Below, piece after piece: positions 1 through 9,187 of a stretch of DNA of 64,000 bases. This stretch comes from Bradyrhizobium quebecense (GTDB lineage: Bacteria; Pseudomonadota; Alphaproteobacteria; Rhizobiales; Xanthobacteraceae), in NCBI RefSeq assembly GCF_013373795.3, contig NZ_CP088022.1:2790001-2854000 (forward strand), given 5' to 3'. Positions within the stretch are counted from its first letter, which is position 1; every line of letters begins with the position of its first letter. Both the position numbers and the translations under genes were made by a program. The notes under the pieces were generated by a model. That model had not been told where the DNA came from and ran no database searches. It was given only the letters and a program-made list of their open reading frames with translations.

Positions 1-1
1 G

Positions 2-1522
2 ATCGAGGAGATCGCAGCGGTCGCATTCGGCCGCGGCCCGCGCCGGCTGATCGGCAGGAGCGCGACCCTCGCACCGGCCACGATGGGCGAGAATGTGACG
101 TTCCCGAAAGTCTCGATCCACATTCCGGCCTATTTCGAACCGGTCGAGATGCTGAAGCAGACGCTCGATGCGGTGTCGCGGCTCGATTATCCGAATTTCG
201 AGTGCGTCTGCATCATCAACAACACGCCCGATCCCGACTTCTGGCGGCCGATCCAGGATCACTGCCGGATGCTCGGCGAGCGCTTCAAGTTCATCAATGC
301 CGAGAAGGTGCAGGGCTTCAAGGCCGGCGCGCTGCGCATCGCGATGGAGCGGACGGCGGCGGACGCCGAGATCATCGGCATCATCGACGCCGACTATGTC
401 GTGCATCCGGACTGGCTCAAGGATCTGGTGCCGGCGTTTGCCGATCCGCGCGTCGGCCTGGTGCAGGCGCCGCAGGAGCATCGCGACGGCGACCGCTCGC
501 TGATGCACTACATCATGAACGGCGAATATGCCGGGTTCTTCGATATCGGCATGGTCCAGCGCAACGAGTTCAACGCCATCATCGTGCACGGCACGATGTG
601 CCTGATCCGCCGCGCCGCGATGGACAAGGCCGGCGGCTGGTCCAGCGACACGATCTGCGAGGACACCGATCTCGGTCTCTCGATCCAGCAACAGGGTTGG
701 CTCACGCACTACACCAATGTGCGTTACGGCGAAGGCCTGCTGCCCGACACCTATGAGGCCTTCAAGAAGCAGCGCCATCGCTGGGCCTATGGCGGCTTCC
801 AGATCGTCAAGAAGCATTGGCGGCGCTTCCTGCCCGGCGCGAGCCGGCTGACGCCGGACCAGCGCCGCGAGTTCTCGCTCGGCTGGCTCAATTGGTTAGG
901 GGCCGAAAGCCTCGGCGTCGTGGTCGCGATCCTCAATCTGATCTGGGTGCCGATCGTCGCCTTCGCCGACATCGCGATCCCCGACAAGATCCTGACCCTG
1001 CCGATCGTCGCCTCCTTCATCGTCTCGCTGGTGCATTTCGTCGCGCTCTACCGGCTGCGGGTGAATATCAAGGCCGGCCAGATGCTGGGCGCCATGATCG
1101 CGGCGATGAGCGTGCAGTGGACAGTGTCGCGCGCGGTGGCGCAGGGCCTGATCACCGAGCATCTCGCCTTCGCCCGCACCTCGAAAGGCGGCCTGTCGCG
1201 GATGTCGATCGAATTCCAGGCGTTCTGGGAAGCCGTGATCGGCGTGCTGCTGCTGGTCGGCGCCATCGTGCTTGTCGTCACCAACGGCTACAAGCAGGTG
1301 CGCGAGATCTACATCTTCGCCGCGGTGCTGGTGCTTGAAAGCCTGCCGTTCCTCTCCGCCGTCGCCATCGCGATCCTGGAGAATTCGCGGATCAACGAGT
1401 TCGCGTTCTGGCGCAACAGCGCGATCCGGACGGCGGAACTGATCGGGCTCCGCCCGGTCAGCCTGCCCTCGGTCGCCGCCCCGTCGCAGCCGGTCGGCTC
1501 GGAAATCCGCCACGACAGCTGA
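2..1522 (+). CDS. Membrane glycosyltransferase family 2, C-terminal part (5' truncated by window edge)
   Basis: Processive-type GT2 enzyme that would transfer a sugar from a nucleotide sugar to a glycan at the inner membrane. Counting from the ATG at 83, the family landmarks are the DAD metal-binding motif (residues 102-104), the acidic ED (193-194) and a QRHRW motif (230-234). Several membrane segments follow (about 270-430). The frame has no stop between base 2 and 83, so the gene very probably begins outside the window and the ATG at 83 is internal. Rhizobial beta-glucan synthases of the NdvB/NdvC type have this kind of C-terminal half, sometimes behind a glycosyl-hydrolase-like domain. 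That identity is a guess, since the N-terminus is not visible. Confidence 0.85.
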   Translation: MEEIAAVAFGRGPRRLIGRSATLAPATMGENVTFPKVSIHIPAYFEPVEMLKQTLDAVSRLDYPNFECVCIINNTPDPDFWRPIQDHCRMLGERFKFINAEKVQGFKAGALRIAMERTAADAEIIGIIDADYVVHPDWLKDLVPAFADPRVGLVQAPQEHRDGDRSLMHYIMNGEYAGFFDIGMVQRNEFNAIIVHGTMCLIRRAAMDKAGGWSSDTICEDTDLGLSIQQQGWLTHYTNVRYGEGLLPDTYEAFKKQRHRWAYGGFQIVKKHWRRFLPGASRLTPDQRREFSLGWLNWLGAESLGVVVAILNLIWVPIVAFADIAIPDKILTLPIVASFIVSLVHFVALYRLRVNIKAGQMLGAMIAAMSVQWTVSRAVAQGLITEHLAFARTSKGGLSRMSIEFQAFWEAVIGVLLLVGAIVLVVTNGYKQVREIYIFAAVLVLESLPFLSAVAIAILENSRINEFAFWRNSAIRTAELIGLRPVSLPSVAAPSQPVGSEIRHDS

Positions 1523-1700
1523 GCCAACTTCAAGAAACCGGCCTAACCCGAGGCGCCGGAACGGCAAATCCGCCGCCACGGTGCACAATTGACCGCCCTT
1601 CGGCTATTGACCCGATGGGCCCTGCCCCCTACACAGCGCGGGCTGGAGCATGATCCGGAGCGGCTCAAGGCCTGCGTCCGGATCCGATGTTAAGGTGAGT

Positions 1701-1776
1701 GAGCGCGTAGCTCAGGCGGTAGAGCACGTGACTTTTAATCATGGGGTCGAGGGTTCGAGTCCCTCCGCGCTCACCA
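1701..1776 (+). tRNA. tRNA-Lys (anticodon UUU)
   Basis: Full cloverleaf read by eye: acceptor GAGCGCG/CGCGCTC, D stem GCTC/GAGC, anticodon stem CGTGA/TCATG around the loop CTTTTAA (anticodon TTT at 1734-1736), T stem GAGGG/CCCTC with loop TTCGAGT, discriminator A and an encoded CCA at 1774-1776. It stands alone and is not part of a tRNA cluster. Confidence 0.97.
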
Positions 1777-2073
1777 ATTCCCCAGACTCTCCGAGCTGTT
1801 TCAGAGGCTCCCCGAAGCAATATCCATTTGCCGTTGGTGCCGCACGTCATTAGGCGCGGCGAGGGATGGCGATAGCTCGGACTCATCCTGGAAGTAGCGT
1901 TTCATCAACTACGGTCCCCGAGAAACTTTCCCGTTAGGCTTAGGCAGCTTGAGTTGGTCGCGCTGAGCACAGAGGCCGCCAATCTTGTCGAGCATCCGTT
2001 CAAGCAGCGCTTCGGTCGCTGACCTTGGCCATCCCTCTTTCCATGTGCAGAATGCGATACCAGGAGCTAGCAC

Positions 2074-2529
2074 ATGAAACTTGCCAGGGCAGTCGCAGTT
2101 TGGGTCGTGCCCTGCGTACTTGCCGCAACTGCCAACGCACAGAGCTGCCTCACGGGCCCCATCAAAACGAAGGATGGCTCGCTGCAGACGTGGACTGTCG
2201 TCAATCACTGCGGCGCACCGGTAACAGTGCGCTATTCGCTGAAAGGTCCCCAGGGCAAAGATGCAAAAAGCGCAGTCGTCCCCGCTTGCAGTAGGCAGCG
2301 GATTGTTCAGACCTTCGAGACAGACCAGATCGATTTTCTAGAAACTGCATATGGTCCAGGCTGGGAGAAGATTTGCCCATCATTGGACGATGAGATTCGA
2401 CCCAAGAAGCGACCGGAAAAATCAACCAACGAAGCAGATCAGATCCCATTTCCATCCATAAGCCCTCCGCCCTTGGCCGGTCCCAAGCCAATAGGCCCTG
2501 CGGGAGGGAAACCCATTCCCAAGGGATAG
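2074..2529 (+). CDS. Hypothetical secreted protein with proline-rich tail
   Basis: 151 residues. A signal peptide is clear (MKLAR, a hydrophobic core, cleavage near ANA-QS at about residue 22). The mature part has four cysteines (in SCLTG, NHCGA, PACSR and KICPS contexts) that could form two disulphides in the periplasm. The last 30 residues are rich in Pro and Gly. I do not recognise a family. The flanks hold no partner gene. A 99-residue frame on the other strand (1909-2208) overlaps the first third and is judged a shadow. Confidence 0.65.
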   Translation: MKLARAVAVWVVPCVLAATANAQSCLTGPIKTKDGSLQTWTVVNHCGAPVTVRYSLKGPQGKDAKSAVVPACSRQRIVQTFETDQIDFLETAYGPGWEKICPSLDDEIRPKKRPEKSTNEADQIPFPSISPPPLAGPKPIGPAGGKPIPKG

Positions 2530-2700
2530 TCTGGGGATTGATTTCTCAGTGCCCCCGCGACCCGCAACAGTCTGGATGCTCCCGCAGCTGCGACTAGCTC
2601 AGTGTCGACCGAATTTCACGCTGTTCAAGATGACGGAGCCGAAGTTGCAGCCGTGCCCTCACTTCCCAAGCCGATCACAGATACCGTCACCGCTACCCGC

Positions 2701-2946
2701 TCACGGTCCCACCGTCAGCGGCAGCTCGCCCTGGCCGTTCGTCCAGTCGATGATGTCGAGCTGCAGCCCTCGCTTCAGCATCTCGGCCTCGAGGCTGCCG
2801 GCGTGGCGTTTCCACTCGGGCGTCGCGCGGACCCGGAATTTTGGCTCTTCGCCGTGTGCCTCGAAATCATCGTCGGCCTTGAGCGCGCCGCGGACGGCTT
2901 CGTACATCATCCTCAAGCTGGCGTCGGTGAAGGCGCCGTAGTCCAT
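2701..2946 (-). CDS. Hypothetical small protein
   Basis: 81 residues, acidic to neutral, no signal peptide or membrane segment. It starts MDYGAFTDASLRMMYEAVRG and has a mixed charged composition typical of a real cytoplasmic protein. Lineage-specific small proteins of this type are common in Bradyrhizobium. No function can be read from it. A strong hairpin (2977-3010) lies just upstream of its start and would insulate it from transcription coming from the right. Confidence 0.6.
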   Translation of the reverse strand: MDYGAFTDASLRMMYEAVRGALKADDDFEAHGEEPKFRVRATPEWKRHAGSLEAEMLKRGLQLDIIDWTNGQGELPLTVGP

Positions 2947-2976
2947 CGGTCGTCTCCCTCAGCACTCTCGGAACGC

Positions 2977-3010
2977 AAAAGGCCGCCACGGAGCTTGTCG
3001 TGGCGGCCTT
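2977..3010 (-). terminator. Rho-independent terminator (minus strand)
   Basis: Perfect 12-bp inverted repeat (AAGGCCGCCACG at 2979-2990 and its complement at 2999-3010) with an 8-base loop. On the minus strand it is followed by four T. It probably ends the transcript of the secreted-protein gene at 3181-3426; about 170 bases without a convincing gene lie between. Confidence 0.7.
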
Positions 3011-3180
3011 CGGCGTAGCGGCCCATCCAGACGGCCCAACATGAGCGTGGATGAGTCGCGTTAATGAAACGTTGTTCGTGCGGCGGCATCCCTCCGTGGA
3101 GCTCGCCGACAAAGCCGGCAAAGAAGGGCCCCGCCGAAGCGAGGTCCTCTTTGGTTACGCGTGGTGCGTCCCGCTCCCGT

Positions 3181-3426
3181 TTAGTCGTCGTCCCAGTCAC
3201 GACCACGGATCACGATACCACGGTCGCGGTAGTAATCGCGGTGATGGTACCAGCCGTGGTGCCAGCCGCGATCGTGCTCCCGGTATACGCGCGGACCGTC
3301 ATACCGATAGCCGTAATAGCCGGGGCTGCTACCGAAATAGACGCCGACACCCTGCGCGCTGGCAATGGTCGGTGCCGCTATCGAGAGGGCCGCCGCTGCG
3401 GCAAGAGCGTAAGTAAGCTTCGTCAT
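3181..3426 (-). CDS. Small secreted Tyr/Arg/His/Asp-rich protein
   Basis: 81 residues from the ATG at 3426, which follows a very good ribosome-binding site (AAAGGAGGA). The frame can be extended upstream to 3576, but the extension lacks protein-like composition and the internal start is followed at once by a signal peptide (MTKLTYALAAAAALSIAAP, cleavage near ASA-QG). The mature part is rich in Tyr, Arg, His and Asp (YYGYRYDG, HHGWYHHRDYYRD) and ends DWDDD. Such low-complexity periplasmic peptides are frequent in Bradyrhizobium; the role is unknown. Confidence 0.75.
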   Translation of the reverse strand: MTKLTYALAAAAALSIAAPTIASAQGVGVYFGSSPGYYGYRYDGPRVYREHDRGWHHGWYHHRDYYRDRGIVIRGRDWDDD

Positions 3427-3604
3427 GACATCCTCCTTTCCAGTACCAGGGCTAACGGCCGGCGTCCGCACATGTTGCAGGAACACGTTCGGAACTTTCC
3501 TGAACGCGTGTTCAACATCATGGTGAGTTCGATGTGATCCGCGGTGCGAAGTCGAGGGAACCTCGACGCGTTCCAATCACCGAGACCGTAGAGGCTGGCA
3601 GCGC

Positions 3605-4510
3605 TCAGATCGTGATGCGGTCGAAGTCGTTGGCTAGCCGGCTATTCGGGAAGGTCCCCGTCGCCTCCACCAGAATGTCCTCGTCCGGGTAGCGGCCCGA
3701 GATGTGCGTGAGGACGAGCTGCTTGACCGCGCTCCGCGCCGCAAGCGCGGCAGCTTCGGTGGCCGTCAAATGCCCGTAGTCGTGCGCGGTGGCCGCGTCG
3801 CGCACGAGAAACGTCGCTTCGATCACCAACACGTCGGCGTCTCTAACGTGGTCGTCCAGCCCCTCGGTGGTTTCGGTATCGCCGACAATGACGAGCTTCC
3901 TTCGTCCATGGGCGGGACCAAGCACCTGCTCCGGATCGATGGTCCGGCCGTCGTCCAACCTCACCTGCCTTCCCTCCGCGAGCTCCCTGCGAACGGGCCC
4001 ATCAGGAACGCGCAGCGCTAGCAGCCGGTCTGGGAGCAGATGCCGGCGGATCGCGCTTTGAAACGAGAAGGCGAAACTGTCCGTGTCCTGGTGCCGGACC
4101 GGAAAACAGTCGATGGTGAATTCGCCTGCGTCGAGGACTCGTCCCTCGGACAATGGCGCGAGGTCAAGTGGGATCGGCGCTCGGCCTTCGCCCCAAAGCC
4201 CTGCCAGCATGCGGACGACGACATCGAGCGTGCCGGGCCCGCCATGAATTGTCATCGCATCCGAACTTTGCCGCAACCGCAGGGTCGAAAACAGCCCGGG
4301 AATGCCGAGCACATGATCGAAATGCCCATGCGTCAGCAGGAGGTGATCAAGCCTTCGAAAGCCGGCGCCACTCCGCAGCAGCTGACGCTGCGTTCCCTCG
4401 CCGCAATCGACCAAGATACGACTGCCGACTGCCTCGACGAGAATGCCAGGGTGGTTGCGTTCGGGCGACGGCACGCTTGCCGACGTTCCCAGAAAAGTCA
4501 GCGCGAACAT
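3605..4510 (-). CDS. rnz: Ribonuclease Z (tRNA 3' processing endonuclease)
   Basis: 301 residues, the usual length for short-form RNase Z (ElaC type). This metallo-beta-lactamase-fold enzyme cleaves pre-tRNA 3' trailers. Visible marks are the N-terminal strand FLGTSASVPSPERNHPG, VDCGEGTQRQL, the zinc-binding HxHxDH motif as THGHFDHVLG (about residue 60), the later histidine in PVRHQD, a conserved GDT (VIVGDTETTEG) and LTHISGRY near the C-terminus. Because the tRNA-Lys in this window encodes its own CCA, the enzyme may act mainly as a backup or on other RNAs; that is inference. It stands alone on the minus strand. Confidence 0.92.
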   Translation of the reverse strand: MFALTFLGTSASVPSPERNHPGILVEAVGSRILVDCGEGTQRQLLRSGAGFRRLDHLLLTHGHFDHVLGIPGLFSTLRLRQSSDAMTIHGGPGTLDVVVRMLAGLWGEGRAPIPLDLAPLSEGRVLDAGEFTIDCFPVRHQDTDSFAFSFQSAIRRHLLPDRLLALRVPDGPVRRELAEGRQVRLDDGRTIDPEQVLGPAHGRRKLVIVGDTETTEGLDDHVRDADVLVIEATFLVRDAATAHDYGHLTATEAAALAARSAVKQLVLTHISGRYPDEDILVEATGTFPNSRLANDFDRITI

Positions 4511-4728
4511 CGCAACACCTCTTGGACTGCCGACGGCTCCATGCCCTAGACGGAGCTTCTGATGGCAGCCTCGTCCTGCGTGTTCAAGCGCTCGATGTTG
4601 GCGACAACGGCGGGACCACGGTCATCCCGAAGCCGGCGCCCTTACCAATCTCACCGCCGCCGTGGCCGAGCAAGCCGGCTGCTTCGCATGGGCGGTCGCA
4701 CCACGCCCTTGTCAGCCTCTCAATCGGA

Positions 4729-4923
4729 TCACAGCCTCAAGCATCGAAACAGTTGGGCCAGCGCCGTGTTGGCGGATTGTGCGCGCCGTTCGAGGATTTC
4801 GGCCGCCGTGGCGTAGTTGCGTGCCAGGATCTGGAGCGCGCGTCGAGCATCCGGCAGCGTGGACTGCTTGGCCATCTCTAGGCACTGGTGCTCGAAGTAG
4901 CGAAGCTCCTCAAGTTCGGTCAT
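4729..4923 (-). CDS. Hypothetical small helical protein
   Basis: 64 residues, predicted almost wholly helical (MTELEELRYFEHQCLEMAKQ, then ARRALQILARNYATAAEILERR). No signal peptide or membrane segment. Ala/Glu/Arg-rich two-helix proteins of this size are common orphan proteins in Bradyrhizobium genomes. Function unknown. Confidence 0.65.
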   Translation of the reverse strand: MTELEELRYFEHQCLEMAKQSTLPDARRALQILARNYATAAEILERRAQSANTALAQLFRCLRL

Positions 4924-5259
4924 TGCGATTCGTCCGATTTCATCTGCATCTTCGAACTCAGTGCGCCAACGGCCTAGTGAAAGTTTGGCAAGATTGTTGC
5001 GGACGCGGGATGATCTGGTCGGAGTGTTGCTGGATGCGCGATTTGATAATCACTGCTCCGTGACCAGTGCGGTGCGCGCTGCGCGGATCGACAAGCACGC
5101 CCGATCGTTTCAGTATGCGTGAGTCTTGTTTGGGACGCAGCAACGTCTTGACCGCGGTGTTGGGGCATCTTCGCGCGGATTGCGGTGGCGAGGCATTTGG
5201 TGGCGTGGTTGGCGCAGGCCCGTGGCCGGCGTGTCCCTGAGTTGGCATTGTTGAACCCG
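4924..5259. other. Intergenic stretch, no feature recognised
   Basis: Reading frames here are short and compositionally poor on both strands. I see no hairpin, tRNA or repeat. The left end should carry the promoter of the minus-strand gene at 4729-4923. Confidence 0.4.
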
Positions 5260-5490
5260 ATGAAGAAACGCGATTGGGCCTTTGTGGCCGCCTGTGTGGC
5301 CGGCGCGATGTTGTTCGGTGTCTGGAGTTTCCAGATGGGGATCGCGTTTCATCGCTCCCGGCAGGGTGCAACCGATCTCTCCAGCTCGCACCGGCGTGGC
5401 CAGGCCGGCTCTCAGGACGGCTCTTCCGCGAGTAGCCCTGCCCGGCCCGCGGCCGACGACAGCGACCAACAGGCCCGACAGCCGCGATAG
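5260..5490 (+). CDS. Possible small single-pass membrane protein
   Basis: 76 residues from an ATG at 5260 (the frame is open from 5185). It starts MKKRDWAFVAACVAGAMLFG, a plausible membrane anchor, followed by a hydrophilic Ser/Gln/Arg-rich tail. No good ribosome-binding site precedes the ATG and I recognise no family, so this may be a chance frame. Confidence 0.3.
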   Translation: MKKRDWAFVAACVAGAMLFGVWSFQMGIAFHRSRQGATDLSSSHRRGQAGSQDGSSASSPARPAADDSDQQARQPR

Positions 5491-5529
5491 CTGGCGCAAT
5501 TGCGTTCTTCACCGCCGCATCGCCTCGAT

Positions 5530-6024
5530 CTAAGCCCACGCCAGCACCGCGACGACAGCGGGATCATCATCGTCGGTCCTTGCACCGGTGAGACGCCTGC
5601 GGCGCGGGCTGTCCTTGGCGCGACGATGACGCGTCTCAAACCGGCGTAGCGCCATCGGCACACGCCGCGCGAGGCTTTGAGCGAGCTCGATGGCCTGTCT
5701 CACGACGGCCATCACGGTCGCCACGCGCGTGAACAGGCCGATCAGGAAGATCATCGAGAACACGTCGATATAGGCCAGCACATCGCCGACCAGCATCAAT
5801 TCGGGAGGAAGCGGAATCCGGTGCAGATAGGCACCGATCACGATGACGACCGGGATCAGGGCAATCAGCTTCCGTAACGTCAGCCGATCCAGCAAGGCCG
5901 CGAGCTCAACGACCAGGACCTGCCAGAGCCAGTCGCCAAGCGCGGCCGGCTTGTCGATCGTCCAAGTCTGCCAAAAGGTCCGCCACAACGGCTGCCACAG
6001 CTGCCGCCAGTTCCGTTTCCACAT
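5530..6024 (-). CDS. Hypothetical membrane protein
   Basis: 164 residues. A Trp-rich N-terminus (MWKRNWRQLWQPLWRTFWQ) is followed by hydrophobic segments near residues 34-65 and 75-105, then a basic C-terminal tail (RRFETRHRRAKDSPRRRR). It looks like a two- to three-segment inner-membrane protein with a cytoplasmic basic tail. No family recognised. It follows the 54-residue gene at 6061-6225 by 36 bases on the same strand, so the two may be cotranscribed. Confidence 0.65.
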   Translation of the reverse strand: MWKRNWRQLWQPLWRTFWQTWTIDKPAALGDWLWQVLVVELAALLDRLTLRKLIALIPVVIVIGAYLHRIPLPPELMLVGDVLAYIDVFSMIFLIGLFTRVATVMAVVRQAIELAQSLARRVPMALRRFETRHRRAKDSPRRRRLTGARTDDDDPAVVAVLAWA

Positions 6025-6060
6025 CGCAGCGTCCGCATCCTCTCGAGCGCAATATCGGCG

Positions 6061-6225
6061 CTACGGCTTCGACGACGCCTCGCTGCCGTTGCCCTCGACC
6101 GCGGCGCCTTGCACGTCAGCCGAATCGGCCGATGGAAAGATGCGCTCGTAGTTGGCCCGGGCCTCGCGAATCAGACGCGCACGCTCGCGTTCCGATTTCG
6201 AGATGAACCTGATGATCTCGCCCAT
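6061..6225 (-). CDS. Hypothetical 54-residue protein
   Basis: Starts at the ATG at 6225 (MGEIIRFISKSERERARLIR); the open frame extends 15 codons further upstream but that part is not protein-like. A basic helix (SERERARLIREARANYERI) is followed by an acidic tail. Lies upstream of, and probably with, the membrane-protein gene 5530-6024. Function unknown. Confidence 0.6.
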   Translation of the reverse strand: MGEIIRFISKSERERARLIREARANYERIFPSADSADVQGAAVEGNGSEASSKP

Positions 6226-6312
6226 GTGCTCTCCAACGCAGGGGGAATTCTCCGACCATCGGCAATGCAACCATCATGCCTGATGGCCGCCCGGCCGACA
6301 TGCTCGCGGCGT

Positions 6313-6573
6313 TTATCGTATCCGCCGCGGCGATATCCGCTGCTGGCTGAACGCAACACGGGGATTGATGCCGCAATAGGCATCGCGGCCTGACGCCGAC
6401 GCCTGGCACTGCTCGTAGGTCTGATAGCCGCAATAACCGGGGTATCCCTCATCCCTGCCCTGGATGCACCAGGGATAATCGTAGGGATCGGCCGCCGCCG
6501 GCTGTGCGGAGCCGACAATCCAGCTCGTTCCGAGCGCCGCGAACGCCAGAATTGCCCAATTCGACCTGCGCAT
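6313..6573 (-). CDS. DUF3551 secreted protein
   Basis: 86 residues with a signal peptide (MRRSNWAILAFAALGTSWIV, cleavage near AAA-DP). The mature part carries the cysteine pattern of the DUF3551 family: YPWCIQG, GYCGYQTYEQCQASASG, DAYCGINP. These small periplasmic proteins occur in many copies in Bradyrhizobium and relatives; their role is unknown. Family assignment is by motif recognition only. Confidence 0.8.
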   Translation of the reverse strand: MRRSNWAILAFAALGTSWIVGSAQPAAADPYDYPWCIQGRDEGYPGYCGYQTYEQCQASASGRDAYCGINPRVAFSQQRISPRRIR

Positions 6574-6726
6574 GATCCTGCTTCCTTCTCGATCGGCACC
6601 CAGCCGTTGATTTAGGTACGCCGGGAAGATCTGCGAGGTTTCCGCTCACCGTCTCAAGAAGGTGTGACCCGAGCGCGAGGGAGCGCATCGGAAGCCAGGG
6701 CGCTCCGGATGGGCGCGGGACCACAC

Positions 6727-6770
6727 AAAAAACACGAGGCCCGGTGTGCCTAGGAGCCCGGGCCTCGTGT
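6727..6770 (-). terminator. Rho-independent terminator after hbd
   Basis: Perfect 13-bp inverted repeat (ACACGAGGCCCGG at 6732-6744, complement at 6758-6770). On the minus strand a run of six T follows. It lies 100 bases past the stop of the dehydrogenase gene. Confidence 0.85.
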
Positions 6771-6869
6771 CTGATGTCCCCCGCCTCAGTGGCGGATCAG
6801 GCGTTGTGGTTACGCGAGCTTGCCCGCGCGATCCATCCCGGATGACTACGGGGGTCAGGCGCGCAGATT

Positions 6870-7721
6870 TCATTTGCTGTAGCTGTAGAACCCCTGCCCG
6901 GTCTTGCGGCCGAGATGGCCGGCATCGACCATCTCCTTCAGCAGCGGCGCCGGCCGGTATTTGGGATCGTTGAAGCCGGTGTAGAACACCTCCATCACCG
7001 ACAGCATGGTGTCGAGCCCGATCAGGTCGGCAAGCGCGAGCGGGCCGATCGGATGGTTGCAGCCGAGCTTCATGCCGGCATCGATCTCTTCCGCGGTCGC
7101 AATGCCTTCCTGCAGCGCGAAGATCGCCTCGTTGATCATCGGGCACAGGATGCGGTTCACCGCAAAGCCCGGGCTGTTCTTCGCGGTGATCGCGACCTTG
7201 CCGACACGCTTGGCAAACGCTTCGGCCTTGGCGACCGTGTCGTCCGAGGTCTGCAGGCCGCGGATCAGTTCGAGCAGCGCCATCACCGGGACCGGATTGA
7301 AGAAGTGCATCCCGATGAAGCGGTCGGGACGATCGGTCGAGGCCGCAAGGCGGGTGATCGAGATCGACGAGGTGTTGGTCGCGACCAGCGCGCTCGGCTT
7401 CAGCCCGGCGCAGAGATCCCTGAGGATCTTGACCTTCAGCTCCTCGTTCTCGGTGGCCGCTTCGATCACGAGATCGCAGGCGGCAAGCTTGGACTTGTCG
7501 GTGGTCGCGTTGATCCGCGCGAGGGTCGCGTCGCGATCGGCCGCCGACATCTTCTCCTTCGCGACCAGGCGATCGAGACTGGACCCGACCGTCTTCAGGC
7601 CGCGTTGCACCGCCGCGTCCGAGATATCCACCATGGTTACGGCAAGCCCTGCCGCCGCGCAGATTTGCGCGATACCGTTGCCCATGGTTCCGGCGCCGAT
7701 GATGCCAACCGTCTCGATCAT
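6870..7721 (-). CDS. 3-hydroxybutyryl-CoA dehydrogenase
   Basis: 283 residues from the ATG at 7721, preceded by GAAGGGACGG. The longer open frame (to 8219) is not protein-like upstream of this point. The enzyme oxidises or reduces 3-hydroxyacyl-CoA with NAD(P) in short-chain acyl-CoA or poly-hydroxybutyrate metabolism. Visible marks are the Rossmann motif [14 protein letters not shown] at the N-terminus, the catalytic Ser/His regions NTSSIS and [11 protein letters not shown], the substrate-domain signature [19 protein letters not shown], and the C-terminal [11 protein letters not shown]. The length and single-domain form fit the HbdA/PaaH group. A terminator follows, and no related gene is adjacent. 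Confidence 0.93.
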   Translation of the reverse strand: MIETVGIIGAGTMGNGIAQICAAAGLAVTMVDISDAAVQRGLKTVGSSLDRLVAKEKMSAADRDATLARINATTDKSKLAACDLVIEAATENEELKVKILRDLCAGLKPSALVATNTSSISITRLAASTDRPDRFIGMHFFNPVPVMALLELIRGLQTSDDTVAKAEAFAKRVGKVAITAKNSPGFAVNRILCPMINEAIFALQEGIATAEEIDAGMKLGCNHPIGPLALADLIGLDTMLSVMEVFYTGFNDPKYRPAPLLKEMVDAGHLGRKTGQGFYSYSK

Positions 7722-7863
7722 TGTGTCCGTCCCTTCTCGTCGCTTGCGCCGCCGCGCGGCCGCATCGTCAAAAACGGCGAACCCCCTTAGGGTCCGCGGA
7801 TAGCGCATGCATAGCAGTCCGGCCGAACGGCCGATATAGGACACGGCGGTATTCTGGTGAGGT

Positions 7864-8055
7864 CTATTCCGGGCGCGGCGGGATAGATCGCCGTGGCGGG
7901 ACGGCGGGGCGCGGTGGCAATTGGGTGCGCGGCGGCTCGCCCGCGCGCGACGGCTCGAGCACGCGGTTGAGCCGTACGATCCACCAGGCGAACCGGCCGT
8001 AGCTGCGGCGCAGCGCCGACCCAAATCCCTCGTCGATGTCTTGGTCCCGATCCAT
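7864..8055 (-). CDS. Hypothetical small protein with proline-rich tail
   Basis: 63 residues from the ATG at 8055 ([20 protein letters not shown]). A short amphipathic part with [13 protein letters not shown] is followed by a Pro/Arg-rich tail. The open frame runs 15 codons further upstream. Unrecognised; the first half looks protein-like, the tail less so. Confidence 0.4.
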   Translation of the reverse strand: MDRDQDIDEGFGSALRRSYGRFAWWIVRLNRVLEPSRAGEPPRTQLPPRPAVPPRRSIPPRPE

Positions 8056-8301
8056 GCCGCTCTTGTTAACGCCGATCCTTGAAGGAACGGTGTGACGCAA
8101 TCACGGGCTGCGCCGGCCGCCGTTAGGAATTTGGCAACCATCGGCGCGCAGTCTGAAGGCTTCGGCGCCGGTAATCTCCCGGATTGCACAGGGAAGCCCC
8201 CGCGCTGCAGCATCGCCATTGCGGCGCGCCTCCCTATTAGTTGATCGAATTTTCCGCCGGGCGCCGCGACATAAGGACATTAGACGACGAGGGCTACGCC
8301 C

Positions 8302-8451
8302 ATGCTTTCTGAAAAGTTCTTTTTGGTTCTCGAGACATTGCTCAACGGCCAGACCCATTCCGACGGCAGTCCGCGTGTGGTGAGCACATCGCCCCACATC
8401 CCGGTCAAGCTTCCGCAGGAAAGCCAGCCGGAACGCAGGACCCCCCGCTAG
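8302..8451 (+). CDS. Hypothetical 49-residue protein
   Basis: ATG at 8302, TAG at 8449-8451, with GACGAGGG upstream as a possible ribosome-binding site. It begins MLSEKFFLVLETLLNGQ, an amphipathic helix, then a Ser/Pro/Val-rich stretch (PRVVSTSPHIPVKLPQ). The composition and the defined start make it a likely real small protein of the kind conserved among Bradyrhizobium. Function unknown. Confidence 0.55.
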   Translation: MLSEKFFLVLETLLNGQTHSDGSPRVVSTSPHIPVKLPQESQPERRTPR

Positions 8452-8585
8452 GCTTCGTGCCGCGAGCCAGCCTGATCGATCGCCGCGACGAGCGAAGCCG
8501 ATCGTCCGTCTCGCGCCCGTGATCCAGCTCATAGTCGGTGCAGGTGAGCCGCGCTACACCACTCCCGCAACGAAGTGGTGCCGCC

Positions 8586-8801
8586 TTGAACTATGAGACC
8601 GACAGCAAGACCGATTTCGGGAGCATCGCCGTCGCGATCTGCGTCGCCGCCTACACAGCGATCATGCTCGCCTATCTGGCCCAAAACGATCTCGGCCTGA
8701 CCGCCACGCAAACGCGTCATCTTTCGATGATGGCCGCGCTGTTCCTCGCGCTGCCGATCGCGCTGGATTTGCTGCGCACCGGTCCCGGCAAGGCGCGCTG
8801 A
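8586..8801 (+). CDS. Small membrane protein
   Basis: 71 residues if started at the TTG at 8586; a GTG at 8538 would add 16 residues. Two hydrophobic segments (SIAVAICVAAYTAIMLAYLA and MMAALFLALPIALDLL) joined by a short polar loop suggest a two-pass inner-membrane protein. No family recognised. The start is uncertain because neither candidate has a strong ribosome-binding site. Confidence 0.5.
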   Translation: MNYETDSKTDFGSIAVAICVAAYTAIMLAYLAQNDLGLTATQTRHLSMMAALFLALPIALDLLRTGPGKAR

Positions 8802-8929
8802 GCCGAGCAACGGCGCGCCCACCGCATCCGATCTCCCCTACCGAACACACGCCTGCGCAACATAGCGCTAGGTGAAGCGACGCGAATCAGCGTTACTTTG
8901 CAACTGATCACTTCGTGGGATTTGGCTGC

Positions 8930-9187
8930 ATGACCCAGCCCAGCGTCCTGGATCAGAAGATTTTGGATCAGAACATTCGCGAGCTGCAGGAATGGCTCCG
9001 CACCGCCTGGCAACAGCTTGCGGACCCCTCGCTCACCGCCTTCTCCCGACGCGAACTGCGCAACCAGATGAAGCAATGCAACGCCGATTTGCGCGTGCAG
9101 CTGCAAGCCGCTTCCAAACAAATGCTGAGTCAGCCCTCTGCATCGGGCAAGACGTTCGTCAGACCTGAGCTGCGGATACTCGCCTAG
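8930..9187 (+). CDS. Hypothetical small helical protein
   Basis: 85 residues from the ATG at 8930 (MTQPSVLDQKILDQNIRELQ). It is rich in Gln, Leu and Arg with a heptad-like pattern through about residue 65 (LQEWLRTAWQQLAD, ELRNQMKQCNADLRVQLQ), suggesting a coiled coil. No function can be assigned. Confidence 0.6.
   Translation: MTQPSVLDQKILDQNIRELQEWLRTAWQQLADPSLTAFSRRELRNQMKQCNADLRVQLQAASKQMLSQPSASGKTFVRPELRILA

Noticed and set aside
1909..2208. 99-residue minus-strand frame starting MIDDSPRLQRAIL
   Set aside because: It overlaps the first third of a convincing secreted protein (2074-2529) and has no ribosome-binding site or recognisable motif.
2913..3206. 97-residue minus-strand frame
   Set aside because: It runs straight through a perfect 12-bp terminator hairpin and overlaps the real gene at 2701-2946.
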